The notes beneath the pieces were generated by a model that was not told the DNA's origin, searched no databases, and saw only the letters and a list, made by a program, of their open reading frames with translations. From DSYU01 sp963827605 (GTDB taxonomy: Bacteria > Chloroflexota > Anaerolineae > Anaerolineales > Anaerolineaceae), in NCBI GenBank assembly GCA_963827605.1, contig CAWHBK010000002.1, forward strand, positions 1,054,001 to 1,118,000: a stretch of DNA of 64,000 nt. The letters run 5' to 3'. Of this stretch, positions 17,761 through 26,978 are shown piece by piece; position 1 is the first letter of the stretch, and every line of letters begins with the position of its first letter. Both the position numbers and the translations under genes were made by a program.

Positions 17761-18524
17761 TCTGTACTCAACCGCGCGGTGGCGCCGCCATCCACAATCA
17801 TTGCCTGCCCGGTCATAAAGGATGACTGGGTATTGTCTGCCAGGAAGTAAATGCAGCGGGCAATTTCCTCCGGCTTGCCGACCCGCCCGTTGACCGTCTT
17901 GCGCGCCAGGTTTTCCAGGCGGTCGAGCAGGGTGCCGTCCCCAACATGCCCGCGGTTCATCCCGGCCCGCAGCATGGGCGTGTCCACCGCACCCGGCAGT
18001 ACGGCATTGACGCGGATATTGTCTTTTGCAAATTCGATCGCCATCGCGCGGGTCAGCGCCAGCAGGCCGCCTTTGCTGGCGGCATATGCGGCGATATTGA
18101 CTGAGGTCGCCACGGCATGCACGGAGGAAACATTCACGATCGCGCCCCCGCCTTCGGCCACCAGCAGTGGGTGGGCCAGCTTGGCGCCCAGAAAGACCGA
18201 ACGCAGGTTTGAGGCCATAACCATATCCCATTCCTCGGCGGTCGTTTCCAGCAGCGGCTTGGCAATCTGGACGGCGGCATTGTTAACCACGGCATCCAGC
18301 GTGGGACTGAAGGCCCTGGCCTGTTCATAAATGGAGCGGATGTTATCCTCGAGGGAGATATCGGCTTGAATATAAATGCCGTCGCCAGAAAATGGGTTAT
18401 CCATCGCGCGGCGATCGACGCCAATCACGCGCCAGCCGCATTCCGCAAAAACGCACATCGCGGCATGACCAATTCCACCACCGGCGCCGGTGATAAGAAC
18501 AACTCGTTTTTTTTCAGTGTTCAT
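17757..18524 (-). CDS. Short-chain dehydrogenase/reductase
   Basis: A 255-residue classical SDR starting at ATG 18524, with AAAGGAAAC upstream. The Rossmann NAD(P) motif TGAGGGIGHA is near residue 15, NNAAVQ near 90, the active-site Ser in NVSSVHA and YAASK (Tyr-x3-Lys) near 150-160, and the C-terminal MTGQAMIVDGG is family-typical. The acidic residue in VIGVDRR after beta-strand 2 suggests NAD rather than NADP preference. The substrate is unknown; its position in the glycan array suggests a sugar or sugar-acid oxidoreductase, like the second SDR at 26135-26957. The stop overlaps the DUF115 start, so translation is probably coupled. Confidence 0.85.
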   Translation of the reverse strand: MNTEKKRVVLITGAGGGIGHAAMCVFAECGWRVIGVDRRAMDNPFSGDGIYIQADISLEDNIRSIYEQARAFSPTLDAVVNNAAVQIAKPLLETTAEEWDMVMASNLRSVFLGAKLAHPLLVAEGGGAIVNVSSVHAVATSVNIAAYAASKGGLLALTRAMAIEFAKDNIRVNAVLPGAVDTPMLRAGMNRGHVGDGTLLDRLENLARKTVNGRVGKPEEIARCIYFLADNTQSSFMTGQAMIVDGGATARLSTE

Positions 18525-18537
18525 TCGGTTTCCTTTC

Positions 18538-20562
18538 TTATTCTTGCGATTTCCGGCATAGGGCTGCCAGGGCTGGATTCCGATTTGCCGATAATTCAGT
18601 GAACTGGCCGCAAAACGATTTCCAGGTGAGTGTGTCCGAACGGATCTTTTCTGCCAGTTCGAACGCCTGTGCCTGACGATCCAGGTGGAAGGCTGCCTGG
18701 TAAAAAGGCAGCCACTCGGAAACATCCTTGGGCGCCAGCCCTAACCGGCCAGCCTCCTCCCCCAGGCGAGCAACCGTTTGCCAATCCTCTTTCTGGCGGG
18801 CCAGGCCGGCTTTTTGATAGTAGTAACACCATCCGCGCGCGGGCTCCTGACCAAACAATTCCGCGGGCGGAATGGCAGGCTCCGCGCCGGTTTTGATTTC
18901 ATTGATTTTTGAGTACTTTGCCACCTGCTGCACCAGCATATCCGCATCCAACGGCAGTTCCACCTGCCGCCCATCCAGCAGATGCACGCAGGCGGCCGGG
19001 GTAGACATGGAAAAGACCAACGTTTTTTCCAGACGGCGGATATAGGAAATCTGGCGAAAATTGCGCGGCACCACTTCCGCGCTGCGGATTTGTGGAACCG
19101 CCTCGGGGGTCAGCAGATAGGCCATTACGCCAATCGGGTCGTTTGCGCCCATTCCAGGGTGAGGATAGTATATCAGGTTCGCCGGGGCCCAGATCTCGAA
19201 ATCTTCCGCCGCCCGGTAACCCGGCGGCAGCATCCCTACCAGCACTGTCTCCTGCTCCAACCCAGGGGCGCGCCACGCCACCTGCCACCAGAACTGGCGC
19301 TGTTGGGCCCAAAAATCCCGAAAATATACCGCGTTGCTGTACTGGGTGGCAAGCGCTAATCCCAACAAAACCGCGACGGCCCAGCCGCGCGGCCTGGCGG
19401 GCAGCAGCCAGGTAACCAGGCCCACCCCCAGGATAGCCACCCCACCGGCCGCCGGAAGGGTATAGCGGTTGAGGTTATACGAATACTGCACATCCCGCCC
19501 CGACAGCGTAGCGGGCAGCAGCATGAGCAAAACCGCCACTGCCCCGAGCAGCGCCATTTCACGCCCGGCGGCAAAACCGGCGGCTGTATCCTGTATTTGC
19601 CCGCGGCGGTAAACCGACCACACGCCCATCCCCAACAGCGCCAGAGCCAAAGCAATGACCTGGTCTACCGTCCCCACCCGGGCCAGGGATTGGGATAACG
19701 GCACCGCCCAGGCAAAAAAGACGGTTTCGATAAAGTCTTTCCCGGTTTCCAGGAGAATGTGCGCGGCCATCCGCAGCGGCTGGCTCGAATACTGCGCCAT
19801 TAACAGCCCGGCATCCGTTCCCAGGCGCACGCTGTTAAATACAAAAAACCGCCAGGCCAGAAAGGCGCCGGTCGCGACCAGGAAAGGCGCCCCGACCAGA
19901 ACGAGCCGGCGGATCCGCACACGCCAGGGTTCACCCCCACCCAGCAGGAGAAAGCCAAACAAAACCCAGCGCAGCCCTTCCAAACCGATCATTGCTTCAT
20001 AGATACGCGGGTAAAACAAAACCAGCCCCGCCCCGCTTAACAGCAGAAAAATCCTGGCGGCCGGGTTGGTTATCCGCAGCGCCAGAATGGAAAGGGCCAG
20101 CGAGATCATCCCCAGGGCGAGCGCGATCAGGTGATTCTGGTAATTATTTGCATTGGGCTGCATCAGAAAACCAGGATAGACCACGAATAAGGCTGCCATG
20201 GCAACGACAGCCAGCCGCTGGCGCGGCCAGACCATCCGGACAAGCGCATAGAAGGCCAGCGCGCCGATATAGCGCACGGCAAAAGCAAACAGGTGCCAGT
20301 TTAGCGGGCGGTCGCCCAATACGGCATGCGTGATCTGGTACACTTCCCCCATGAACGGCCGGTCGACATAGTGCATGTCGCTCAGGCTGACCCCGCTCAC
20401 TCGCGAGGCTACCGTGAACCAATCATCATGGTAATAACCCAGCTGGGATACCAGCGGCAGATAGGCCAACGCGGCGATCAACAACAATACAGCGCAGGCC
20501 GTGATCTCACTCCGGCGGAAAGTGGGTGTGGTTTCGGAAATCGGGAAAACCCTTCTGGACAC
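18538..20562 (-). CDS. Large polytopic membrane protein with C-terminal helical domain
   Basis: About 674 residues if translation starts at GTG 20562, which has GAGG 5 bases upstream and lies 11 bases after the upstream gene's stop; an ATG at 20628 would overlap that gene by 56 bases. It has many hydrophobic segments, and the first loop LGYYHDDWFTVASRV holds an acidic pair typical of GT-C-like transferases. The C-terminal 100 residues (KAGLARQKEDWQTVARLGEE, then ALKDVSEWLPFYQ-like helices) look like TPR-type helical pairs. Probably an extracytoplasmic glycosyltransferase; no named family is assigned. Confidence 0.65.
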   Translation of the reverse strand: MSRRVFPISETTPTFRRSEITACAVLLLIAALAYLPLVSQLGYYHDDWFTVASRVSGVSLSDMHYVDRPFMGEVYQITHAVLGDRPLNWHLFAFAVRYIGALAFYALVRMVWPRQRLAVVAMAALFVVYPGFLMQPNANNYQNHLIALALGMISLALSILALRITNPAARIFLLLSGAGLVLFYPRIYEAMIGLEGLRWVLFGFLLLGGGEPWRVRIRRLVLVGAPFLVATGAFLAWRFFVFNSVRLGTDAGLLMAQYSSQPLRMAAHILLETGKDFIETVFFAWAVPLSQSLARVGTVDQVIALALALLGMGVWSVYRRGQIQDTAAGFAAGREMALLGAVAVLLMLLPATLSGRDVQYSYNLNRYTLPAAGGVAILGVGLVTWLLPARPRGWAVAVLLGLALATQYSNAVYFRDFWAQQRQFWWQVAWRAPGLEQETVLVGMLPPGYRAAEDFEIWAPANLIYYPHPGMGANDPIGVMAYLLTPEAVPQIRSAEVVPRNFRQISYIRRLEKTLVFSMSTPAACVHLLDGRQVELPLDADMLVQQVAKYSKINEIKTGAEPAIPPAELFGQEPARGWCYYYQKAGLARQKEDWQTVARLGEEAGRLGLAPKDVSEWLPFYQAAFHLDRQAQAFELAEKIRSDTLTWKSFCGQFTELSANRNPALAALCRKSQE

Positions 20563-20572
20563 CGATCCTCGC

Positions 20573-21589
20573 TTATCCCATTGCCTGAAACCGGCTGACT
20601 TCTCCCGGGTCCATTCCCAAGCCGTCAATCAGGTTCCGGATGGTATTCCAATGCACCCGCTCCCAGGCAGAAGGGCTTGAATTGGCATTATGCGGCGCGA
20701 GCATCACATTTTCCATTCGGCGCAGCGGCGAAACCAGCGGCAGCGGTTCCACTTCGAACACATCCAGGGCCGCCCCGGCGATCAGGCCGTTCTCCAGCGC
20801 GGCAACCAGGGCCGGTTCGTCGACCAATGGACCGCGCGCCGTGTTGATGACTACCGCGCTGGGCCGGCACCACTGCAAGCTGCGCGCATCGATGATATGG
20901 TAGCTGGTGGGGTTCAAATCGCAGTTCACGCTGATAAAGTCGGCCCGGCGCATCAGGTCTTCTAACGAGGTCATCTCAACATCGTTTTCCAGGATAAAAT
21001 CGGGGGCAATTGGAATAATATCGTTCGCGAGCAGTTTCATCCCAAACCCGCGCGCCCGGCGCAGGACCGCCTTGCCAATGTTGCCCACGCCAATCACCCC
21101 CAGGATGCATTCGCTCAGTGAGCGCCCGGGGATCTTATCCCAGATGCCTTCCTTCACCTGGCGGTCCATCCACGGCTGGCGGCGCGCAAAAGCCAGAATA
21201 TAGCCCATCACCGTATCGGACACCGGTAGGGTAAAGGCATTTGGAGTATTGCGCACCTGAATCCCCAGGCCAGCCGCCGCCTGGCGGTCAATCGAGTCGA
21301 TGCCTGTGCCCCATTTCGAAATCACCTTCAGGCGTGTTGGGGCATCGGGCGACGGCGCGTCTGAGGACGGCGCGTCTGAGGACGCGAAGCGTTCCAGGAC
21401 GCGGGCCGAGTAGCGGTCATCGCCGCATATCGCGCCATCCACCTGCCCGGCATACGGCAGCAGATCCACCTCTTCCAACCGCTCGTGAACGACCGGAACG
21501 ATCAGGTCAATCCCATAATAGTCAAAAACGGGGCGGAAACGCTCCACGAAGGGGATCATATAGGGGGCGGAAAGAAGGATAGTGGGCAT
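20573..21589 (-). CDS. D-isomer-specific 2-hydroxyacid dehydrogenase
   Basis: A 338-residue NAD-dependent dehydrogenase related to phosphoglycerate dehydrogenase. The Rossmann motif GVIGVGNIGKAV is near residue 160, INTARGPLVDEPALVAAL near 250 carries the catalytic-region Arg and acidic residue, and the family His is in LAPHNANSSP near 310. Residues about 78-95 contain a tandem SDAPS insertion encoded by a perfect 15-base repeat. It lacks an ACT regulatory domain, so biosynthetic serine production is not the only option. Its place directly downstream of a CMP-sugar synthetase suggests oxidation or reduction of a sugar-acid precursor in this locus. Confidence 0.82.
   Translation of the reverse strand: MPTILLSAPYMIPFVERFRPVFDYYGIDLIVPVVHERLEEVDLLPYAGQVDGAICGDDRYSARVLERFASSDAPSSDAPSPDAPTRLKVISKWGTGIDSIDRQAAAGLGIQVRNTPNAFTLPVSDTVMGYILAFARRQPWMDRQVKEGIWDKIPGRSLSECILGVIGVGNIGKAVLRRARGFGMKLLANDIIPIAPDFILENDVEMTSLEDLMRRADFISVNCDLNPTSYHIIDARSLQWCRPSAVVINTARGPLVDEPALVAALENGLIAGAALDVFEVEPLPLVSPLRRMENVMLAPHNANSSPSAWERVHWNTIRNLIDGLGMDPGEVSRFQAMG
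21351..21380. repeat. Perfect 15-base tandem duplication in the dehydrogenase gene
   Basis: Two identical adjacent 15-base units at 21351-21365 and 21366-21380 encode SDAPS-type units in the loop before KVISKWGTGID of the 2-hydroxyacid dehydrogenase. A degenerate third unit is visible in the protein. The unit keeps frame. Confidence 0.7.
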
Positions 21590-21605
21590 GGATGGGACCT
21601 TTAAC

Positions 21606-22287
21606 CTAATTACAGAGGCCTTTCGACAAAATCAAATCCGCAATCGCAAAATCCAGCTCTTCATCAATATCCCAGGCTTCGGCAGCCGGGATTTCGAAAA
21701 GGCAGGGCCGCTCGCCCAGCCGGTTGCGGCGCTGTTCGAGGGTCTGGCGGTCGAACAGGTAAATGCAGGAGTTTTCTTCGTAAATGGGCGGCAGATCCTG
21801 CGTGCGCAGCAGGATGGCCGGGTTATGGTTCACCGGGCGACCCAGCTGGTCCCACAGGCGGGTCTGGATGCGCGTTACCGAGAAGAGGCGAGTCATAGGC
21901 CGGGTACTGGCTGACCAGCGCCTGGATGGCGCGAGAAATGGTCTGCGGGCGCAGCAGCGGGTTGGTGCTGTGCGTCTGTAGGTACAGATCGGCCGGGATC
22001 TGAGCCGTATCGTGCAGCAAAACTTCATTCATCGGCGTCGTGTCGGCGCGCAGGTGTTCAGGCCGCTCGATAATCAACACCTGGGGGTAGTCCTTGCACA
22101 GGCTGTCCATGATATTTGGGCTGTCCGTGTCGATCGCCACCCGGCTGATCTCCGGGCACTGCAAGAGCGTATCGAGGATGTGGTGGAAAAGCGGCTTGCC
22201 CGCCAGCGGGCGATAGTTCTTCCCCGGCACGCGCTCGGAATGATGGCGCATGGGTACCAGCGCGACAATCGTCTCAGGTTTTTTCAT
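21606..22287 (-). CDS. Acylneuraminate cytidylyltransferase-like CMP-sugar synthetase, frameshifted
   Basis: Segments 22287 to about 21890 and about 21885 to 21606 are in different frames. Removing one base gives 681 nt and a 226-residue protein, a usual length for CMP-NeuAc synthetases. The N-terminus VALVPMRHHSERVPGKN is the CTP-binding signature, followed by AGKPLFHHI and LQTHSTNPLLR. After the shift it continues FSVTRIQTRLWD and ends with AWDIDEELDFAIADLIL. It activates a 3-deoxy-2-ulosonic acid with CTP. Its end is 16 bases from the 2-hydroxyacid dehydrogenase start, and its start overlaps the upstream gene by 14 bases. Real mutation or sequencing error cannot be told apart here. Confidence 0.78.
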
Positions 22288-23947
22288 AGGTTACCTCATC
22301 CAACAAAAACTCCTGGCCGTTCAAGATGCCATCCACAATCGTTTGGAGAACGCGCGAAGGGTTCGCGCGCGAAGGATTCGCGGTCGCTTCCTGCGGGTCA
22401 AAGGCGGAATAATCGAGATCCTTGATCCGCACATAGCCCTGCCAGATGCCGTCATCCTCCAGAAAAGAATCAAACGGCAGCGAGGTGCGGTACAGCTGGT
22501 AATAGAGGAAACGGCGCGCATTCCGCTTGAATTCCGCTGGGACCGCGATCTTTTCTTCCACGAGAAACTCTTCGGCCTGTCGACAGTATTCCGCCGGGGA
22601 TGGGGGAAAAAACACAGTCGGGAGCTGGGTAAAACGCGCCCTCCCACCGCACAAAACCGGCGCGCCCATCAACGAAGCCTCCAGCCCAATGGTCGAGTTA
22701 TACACCATGACAAACTTGGAGCGCTGGATCAGCTCATACGAGCTGAAGTACTGCTGCGGCTCAACAAAGATGACGTTGCCGAGCGCGCAAACATCTTTCT
22801 CGCGCACCCAATCGGCAACGCTCTCGCGGCTTTCTTTGCCCGGGCGGGCTTCATCCGGGTGCGCGCGGATGACAAACAGGGTATCCGGATGCGCCCGGGC
22901 CAGGTCGGCTACCATGTCCAGCCAGGCAAACATGTGCGGGAAAACCACATTGGAATGCGGCTGGCTGGTATCGAAAATCACGTTGGTGAAAACCGGAACC
23001 ACCTGGCGGAACCGGCCGGCGCGGTCGATAAAGGATTGGTCCAGGCCGCGCATTTCCGGCCAGAAGCGCACTCCGGCCATGCTGAAATTGCCCTGCATGC
23101 GCTTTTCCAGGTATTCATCCAGGCGCTGGTTCTGCTGCGGATTGAGCTCAAAATCCTCTGGAATATGGATCGGGTAAGCGGTGGCATCCCCGGTGGTAAA
23201 ATAAGCGGTGTAAGGCCGCAGCCCAACCTCATGGGAGATCACCCGCAGCCCGCGCTGCCGGGCCACCCAACGCGCGGTCGCCTCCGGGTAGAACATGCCG
23301 TTGAACACCACCACTGCCTGCGGCTGAGTTTCATCAAGCAGGACGGCAAATTCCTGGCGGATGTGCCAGGCGGAAAGGATATACTGGCGGTACAGGTAGC
23401 TGGTCGCGGCATCATCGTGCAGGTGATGGCGGCGCAGGATCCAGCGCATCGAGGGCAGCACCAGCGCGCCCAGGGGTACCGCTTCATATTCAAACCCTTC
23501 CAGTGCAGGTACGCCCAGCCCTTCGAGCGCCTTTTTCAGCGCCGGCTCGGCGAGAAACTGAAACGAGCGCGTCGGGCTGTGCGCATACAGCGCCCGCGAT
23601 TGGCCGATGCAGCCCGCGCAGGGCGGCAGCGCATGCAGGTCATCGCGATTGGTGCCCAACACACAGTGCGCCATGCCACTGTGGCAGACAAAATTGATCA
23701 CCGGCACGCCAGCCAGGCTCACAGCCCAGCGCGTGACCAGGCTGTAGGCCGCATTCAGGCTGAGCCCCGTGAGACGGGTGGAGGCATTGAAAAACACCAC
23801 CGGCCGCGCATCCAGCGGAGCTGCCTTTTGCCGTTCCGCCGTACATTTCGCCACGTCCCGGTTCAGGCGCCGGATATGCGCATTGCTTCGCGCGTGCGTC
23901 CAGCGGCGGCGCAGCGAACGAGAAGCCCGGGTAACCAGATCGTCCAT
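22274..23947 (-). CDS. Surface-carbohydrate GT-B-like transferase (capsule-type)
   Basis: An intact protein of 557 residues. The C-terminal half has the features of capsule or CDP-glycerol-type GT-B transferases: FVIRAHPDEARPG near residue 365, then FVMVYNSTIGLEASLMGAPV near 420, which would bind the nucleotide sugar. The N-terminal half contains several Cys residues (CHSGMAHCVLG, CAGC) of unknown meaning. No membrane segment is seen. It overlaps the CMP-sugar synthetase downstream and follows the NeuB gene by 19 bases, so it may use the CMP-activated sugar made by its neighbours. That last point is inference. Confidence 0.7.
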   Translation of the reverse strand: MDDLVTRASRSLRRRWTHARSNAHIRRLNRDVAKCTAERQKAAPLDARPVVFFNASTRLTGLSLNAAYSLVTRWAVSLAGVPVINFVCHSGMAHCVLGTNRDDLHALPPCAGCIGQSRALYAHSPTRSFQFLAEPALKKALEGLGVPALEGFEYEAVPLGALVLPSMRWILRRHHLHDDAATSYLYRQYILSAWHIRQEFAVLLDETQPQAVVVFNGMFYPEATARWVARQRGLRVISHEVGLRPYTAYFTTGDATAYPIHIPEDFELNPQQNQRLDEYLEKRMQGNFSMAGVRFWPEMRGLDQSFIDRAGRFRQVVPVFTNVIFDTSQPHSNVVFPHMFAWLDMVADLARAHPDTLFVIRAHPDEARPGKESRESVADWVREKDVCALGNVIFVEPQQYFSSYELIQRSKFVMVYNSTIGLEASLMGAPVLCGGRARFTQLPTVFFPPSPAEYCRQAEEFLVEEKIAVPAEFKRNARRFLYYQLYRTSLPFDSFLEDDGIWQGYVRIKDLDYSAFDPQEATANPSRANPSRVLQTIVDGILNGQEFLLDEVTYEKT

Positions 23948-23966
23948 CAGTCGCTCTTCAGACTCC

Positions 23967-24841
23967 TTACTGAACCCGGCGCAGTTTGCGCAGCGAAGGC
24001 AGCTCGCTGTCGTAGACGCGCTTTACCCCATCGCCCAGGGATTGCTCGGTCACCCGGATATACTTCACCAGGCGCTCAAAACCCTGCGGCTCGACCGAAG
24101 CCGCCTGATCCGAGCCCCACATGGCCCGGTCGAGGGTGATGTGGCGTTCGACCATGCAGGCACCCAGCGCAACCGCTACCACCGAGGTGATCAAACCCAC
24201 CTCATGGCCGGAATACCCAATCGGGCAGGGGAATTCTTTGCGCAGCGTCTCGATCATATGCAGGTTCAGTTCTTGCGGATCGCACGGATAGGTGCTGGTG
24301 GCATGGCAGATCACCAGCTTGTCCATATCCAGCATGCTCCACCGCCGCGCGGATCTGTTCCATGGTCGACATGCCGGTCGAGAGGATCACCGGCCGGCCG
24401 GTGTCGCGCAGGCAGCGCAGCAGGCTGTGATCGGTCAGCGAAGCGGAAGGCACTTTGTAACAGATGGGTTGATACGCCTCCAGGAACTCCACCGAAGGCT
24501 CATCCCAAACCGAAGCAAACCAGGGCAATGCCCAGTTCCTTGCAGTAGCGGTCGATCTCGGCATATTCTTCGTGCTGAAATTCCATCTTTCGCCGGTATT
24601 CGATGTAGCTGATGTAGCCCCAGGGTGTCTCGCGCATGATCTCCCACTGGTCCTTGGGAACGCACAGTTCGGGCGTGCGCTTCTGGAACTTGACCGCATC
24701 CACACCGGCGTGGTGCGCCTGCTTGATCAGATCTTTGGCAATCTCCACCGACCCGTTATGGTTTACGCCAATTTCGGCCACAATATATGCCGGGTGACCA
24801 TCGCCAACCCAACGGTCGCCAATTTTTACTTCTCTTGCCAT
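23967..24841 (-). CDS. neuB: N-acetylneuraminate synthase family protein NeuB, short form, frameshifted
   Basis: Three segments, 24841 to about 24515, about 24510 to 24335 and about 24330 to 23967, join after removing one base at each break. This gives 873 nt and a 290-residue protein. It condenses PEP with a mannose- or hexosamine-type sugar to form a nonulosonic acid. Visible motifs are YIVAEIGVNHNG, DAVKFQKRTPEL, VILSTGMSTMEQI, GYSGHEVG and ERHITLDRAMWGSDQAAS. The C-terminal antifreeze-like SAF domain is absent, as in a short subgroup of the family. One break is in a CCC run. It is followed upstream by the NeuA-HAD gene with no gap, so the two act together. Confidence 0.82.
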
Positions 24842-26141
24842 TCAGGAACTCCTATCTGGGTGCATAGCGCATCCATAACGTGGTCGGAAAGTTACCCAAC
24901 CGAACGATTTTCTCTGCAACAGCAGATCACACAACTCGCGCACCGCGCCATGCCCACCGGGCTGGCTGAGGACAATATCCGCCGCCCGGCGCGCCGCCGG
25001 CTGCGCATCCGCGACCACCACCGCGCAGGCGACCAGCGGGAAACAGGGCACATCATTGATATCATTGCCCACGTAGATGACATGCTCGCGGATCGATCTG
25101 CCGTTCTTGCAAGCAAATTTCTCAACAGGGTGGCCTTATCTTCCACACCCTGCACATACTCGATCTTCAACTTGCGGCAGCGCGCAGCGACCACCGGGTT
25201 GGTTTCGGTGGAAATAACCAGAGTCTGGATGCCGGCCTCGCGCAGCGCGTTCAGCCCCAGGCTGTCGCTGCGGTTGGCCGCCACCATCTCGCGGCCATCC
25301 TCGTCCACCCACACGCGGTTATCGGTCATCACCCCGTCGAAATCAAACACGACCAGCTCCACCTGCTCGGGCAGGGGCGGCGCGGTACGCCGTGGCGGCC
25401 CGGATAAACCATATCCAGGTCGCTGTGCCAGACCAGCCATTCATACCGCGCCCAGTCTTTGGGCGTATCGATATCCACCGTGTAGGCCGGGTCGATCATC
25501 ACCGGCAGGATCACCTCGCCGCTCATCGATCCCTGCGCAAACACATACGGGCGGATGGCATCGATATGCCCGGTCTGCCAGTAGACCGGCGGCAGCACCT
25601 GGCGGGGAGCATTGTACGGCTCAGCGATCCCCTCCACGGCCAGCAGCGGGCGCATCTGGCCCGTCTGCAGGATCGATCCGCCACATTTTATGCGGGTTTT
25701 GCCCGGCCGGCACCACCCCGCGCACCGAATCGGCCTCGGGATGGTCGAGCAGCAGGCGAACCGCCTCATCCACCAGGGTCGGCGGGCGCACCGGCGAGGT
25801 TGGGCGCAGCTGTACAACCACATCCGGGTGATAATTTTCATGCTCCGCCAGCCAGGCCAGCGCGTGCTGGAAGACCGGCAGGTCCAGCGTCTGATCCTGG
25901 GCAAATTCTGCCGGGCGCAGGAAAGGCATTTCCGCACCATACTGGCGCGGCCTACCGCGGCGATTTCCTCATCATCCGTGGAGACGATCACGCGCGTAAC
26001 CGTCTTCGCAGCCAGACCAGCCTCAATGCTATACGCAATCAACGGATGCCCGGCAAAATTGCGGATATTCTTGCGCGGGATACCTTTCGAGCCACCCCGC
26101 GCCGGGATGATCGCCAGGACTTCAGGCTGGCCTTTTACCAT
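24842..26141 (-). CDS. Bifunctional acylneuraminate cytidylyltransferase-HAD phosphatase, frameshifted
   Basis: Five segments read in turn: 26141-25935, 25930-25680, 25675-25390, 25380-25095 and 25090-24842. Correcting three deletions and one insertion yields 1302 nt, 433 residues, with no stop. Residues 1-235 are the cytidylyltransferase (LAIIPARGGSKGIPRKN, LRPTSPVRPPTLVDEA, IDTPKDWARYEWLV). Residues about 260-400 are a KdsC-type HAD phosphatase (VVFDFDGVMTDNRVW, VISTETNPVVAARCRKL, VIYVGNDINDVPCF). The domain join is broken only by a short C-run, so I read a fusion like vertebrate CMAS. It would dephosphorylate and CMP-activate a nonulosonate such as KDN. Two separate genes remain possible. 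Confidence 0.75.
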
Positions 26142-26957
26142 GCCGTCCAGCCTCCATCCACCACCAGGTTCGAACCGGTCATATAGGAGGACGCATCCGA
26201 GGCCAGGAACAGCAGCGCGCCGTTCATTTCATCCCGGCGGGCCATGCGCCCCAGCACGGTGCGGGCGGAGTAATTCGCGGTGAAAAGCTCATCGTGGTTG
26301 TTGTACACGCCGCCGGGGGTCAACGCATTGGCGCGGACATTCTTCCCGGCAAAGTAGGTCGCCAGGTAGCGGGTCAGCCCAAGCACGCCAGCTTTGGTGA
26401 CCGAGTAGAAGACCGGCTTATACTGCTGCGGCTGTCCTGGGCGCTCGTAGATGCGCTGGTCAGGCCCAACCAGGCCATAGGTGGAGCAGATGTTGATGAT
26501 CGAGCCGTAATCCTGCGCCAGCCATCGGCCGCGCGGCCGCCTGGCAGCACAGGAACATGCCGGTCAGGTTTACATCCAGGGCCTGACGCCAGGCTTCGAC
26601 CGGGTAATCTTCAAAGGTATTGCGATGCTGACCCTGCTGGCTGCTGTCAAACTTCGGGTCCATCGCGGCGCTGTTGACCAGTATATCCAGGCGGCCGGTC
26701 GAATCCAGCGCCGCGGATACCATCCCGCGCACCGATTCGGGCTCGGTAACATTTACCCCCACCGCGCAGGCGCGCAGGCCTTCGCGGTTCAGCGTATCCG
26801 CTACCTGCTGGGCGGCGGTCTCGTTCAAGTCAGCGACTACGACCAACGCGCCGGCCTGCGCCAGGGTGCGGCAAAACTCTTTCCCCAACAGACCTGCACC
26901 GCCGGTAACAATCGCAGTGCGGTCTTTCAAACGAAATTTTTCAAAGATATTGCTCAT
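26135..26957 (-). CDS. Short-chain dehydrogenase/reductase in nonulosonate module, frameshifted
   Basis: Segments 26957 to about 26525 and about 26520 to 26135 join after removing one base, giving 822 nt and 273 residues. N-terminal TAIVTGGAGLLGKEF is the dinucleotide motif, VVADLNE carries the NAD-preferring acid, NSAAMDP follows, and after the shift come INICSTYGLVGP, YSVTKAGVLGLTRYLATYF (catalytic Tyr-x3-Lys) and MTGSNLVVDGGW. It overlaps the NeuA-HAD gene by 7 bases. The substrate is unknown but probably a sugar intermediate of the same pathway. The break lies beside a run of GCC/GCG repeats. Confidence 0.78.
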
Positions 26958-26978
26958 TCCTACCTGTGCTTTATTGGG

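Noticed and set aside
16948..18231. A 427-codon reading of the DUF115 gene with a 157-residue N-terminal extension
   Set aside because: The extension overlaps the SDR gene in another frame and is Arg/Gly-rich nonsense. The ATG at 17760 with a 4-base overlap is the natural start.
22250..24139. A 629-codon plus-strand open frame across the nonulosonate region
   Set aside because: It is antisense to the GT-B-like, NeuB and CMP-synthetase genes, its protein is Arg/His/Pro-rich without family motifs, and the minus strand has full motif sets. A shadow of high G+C codon use.
25329..25440. The NeuA and HAD parts as two normal separate genes
   Set aside because: The ATG at 25440 would start inside the cytidylyltransferase end, has no ribosome binding site that I can see, and one base added in the C-run joins both domains smoothly. 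Kept as an alternative only.
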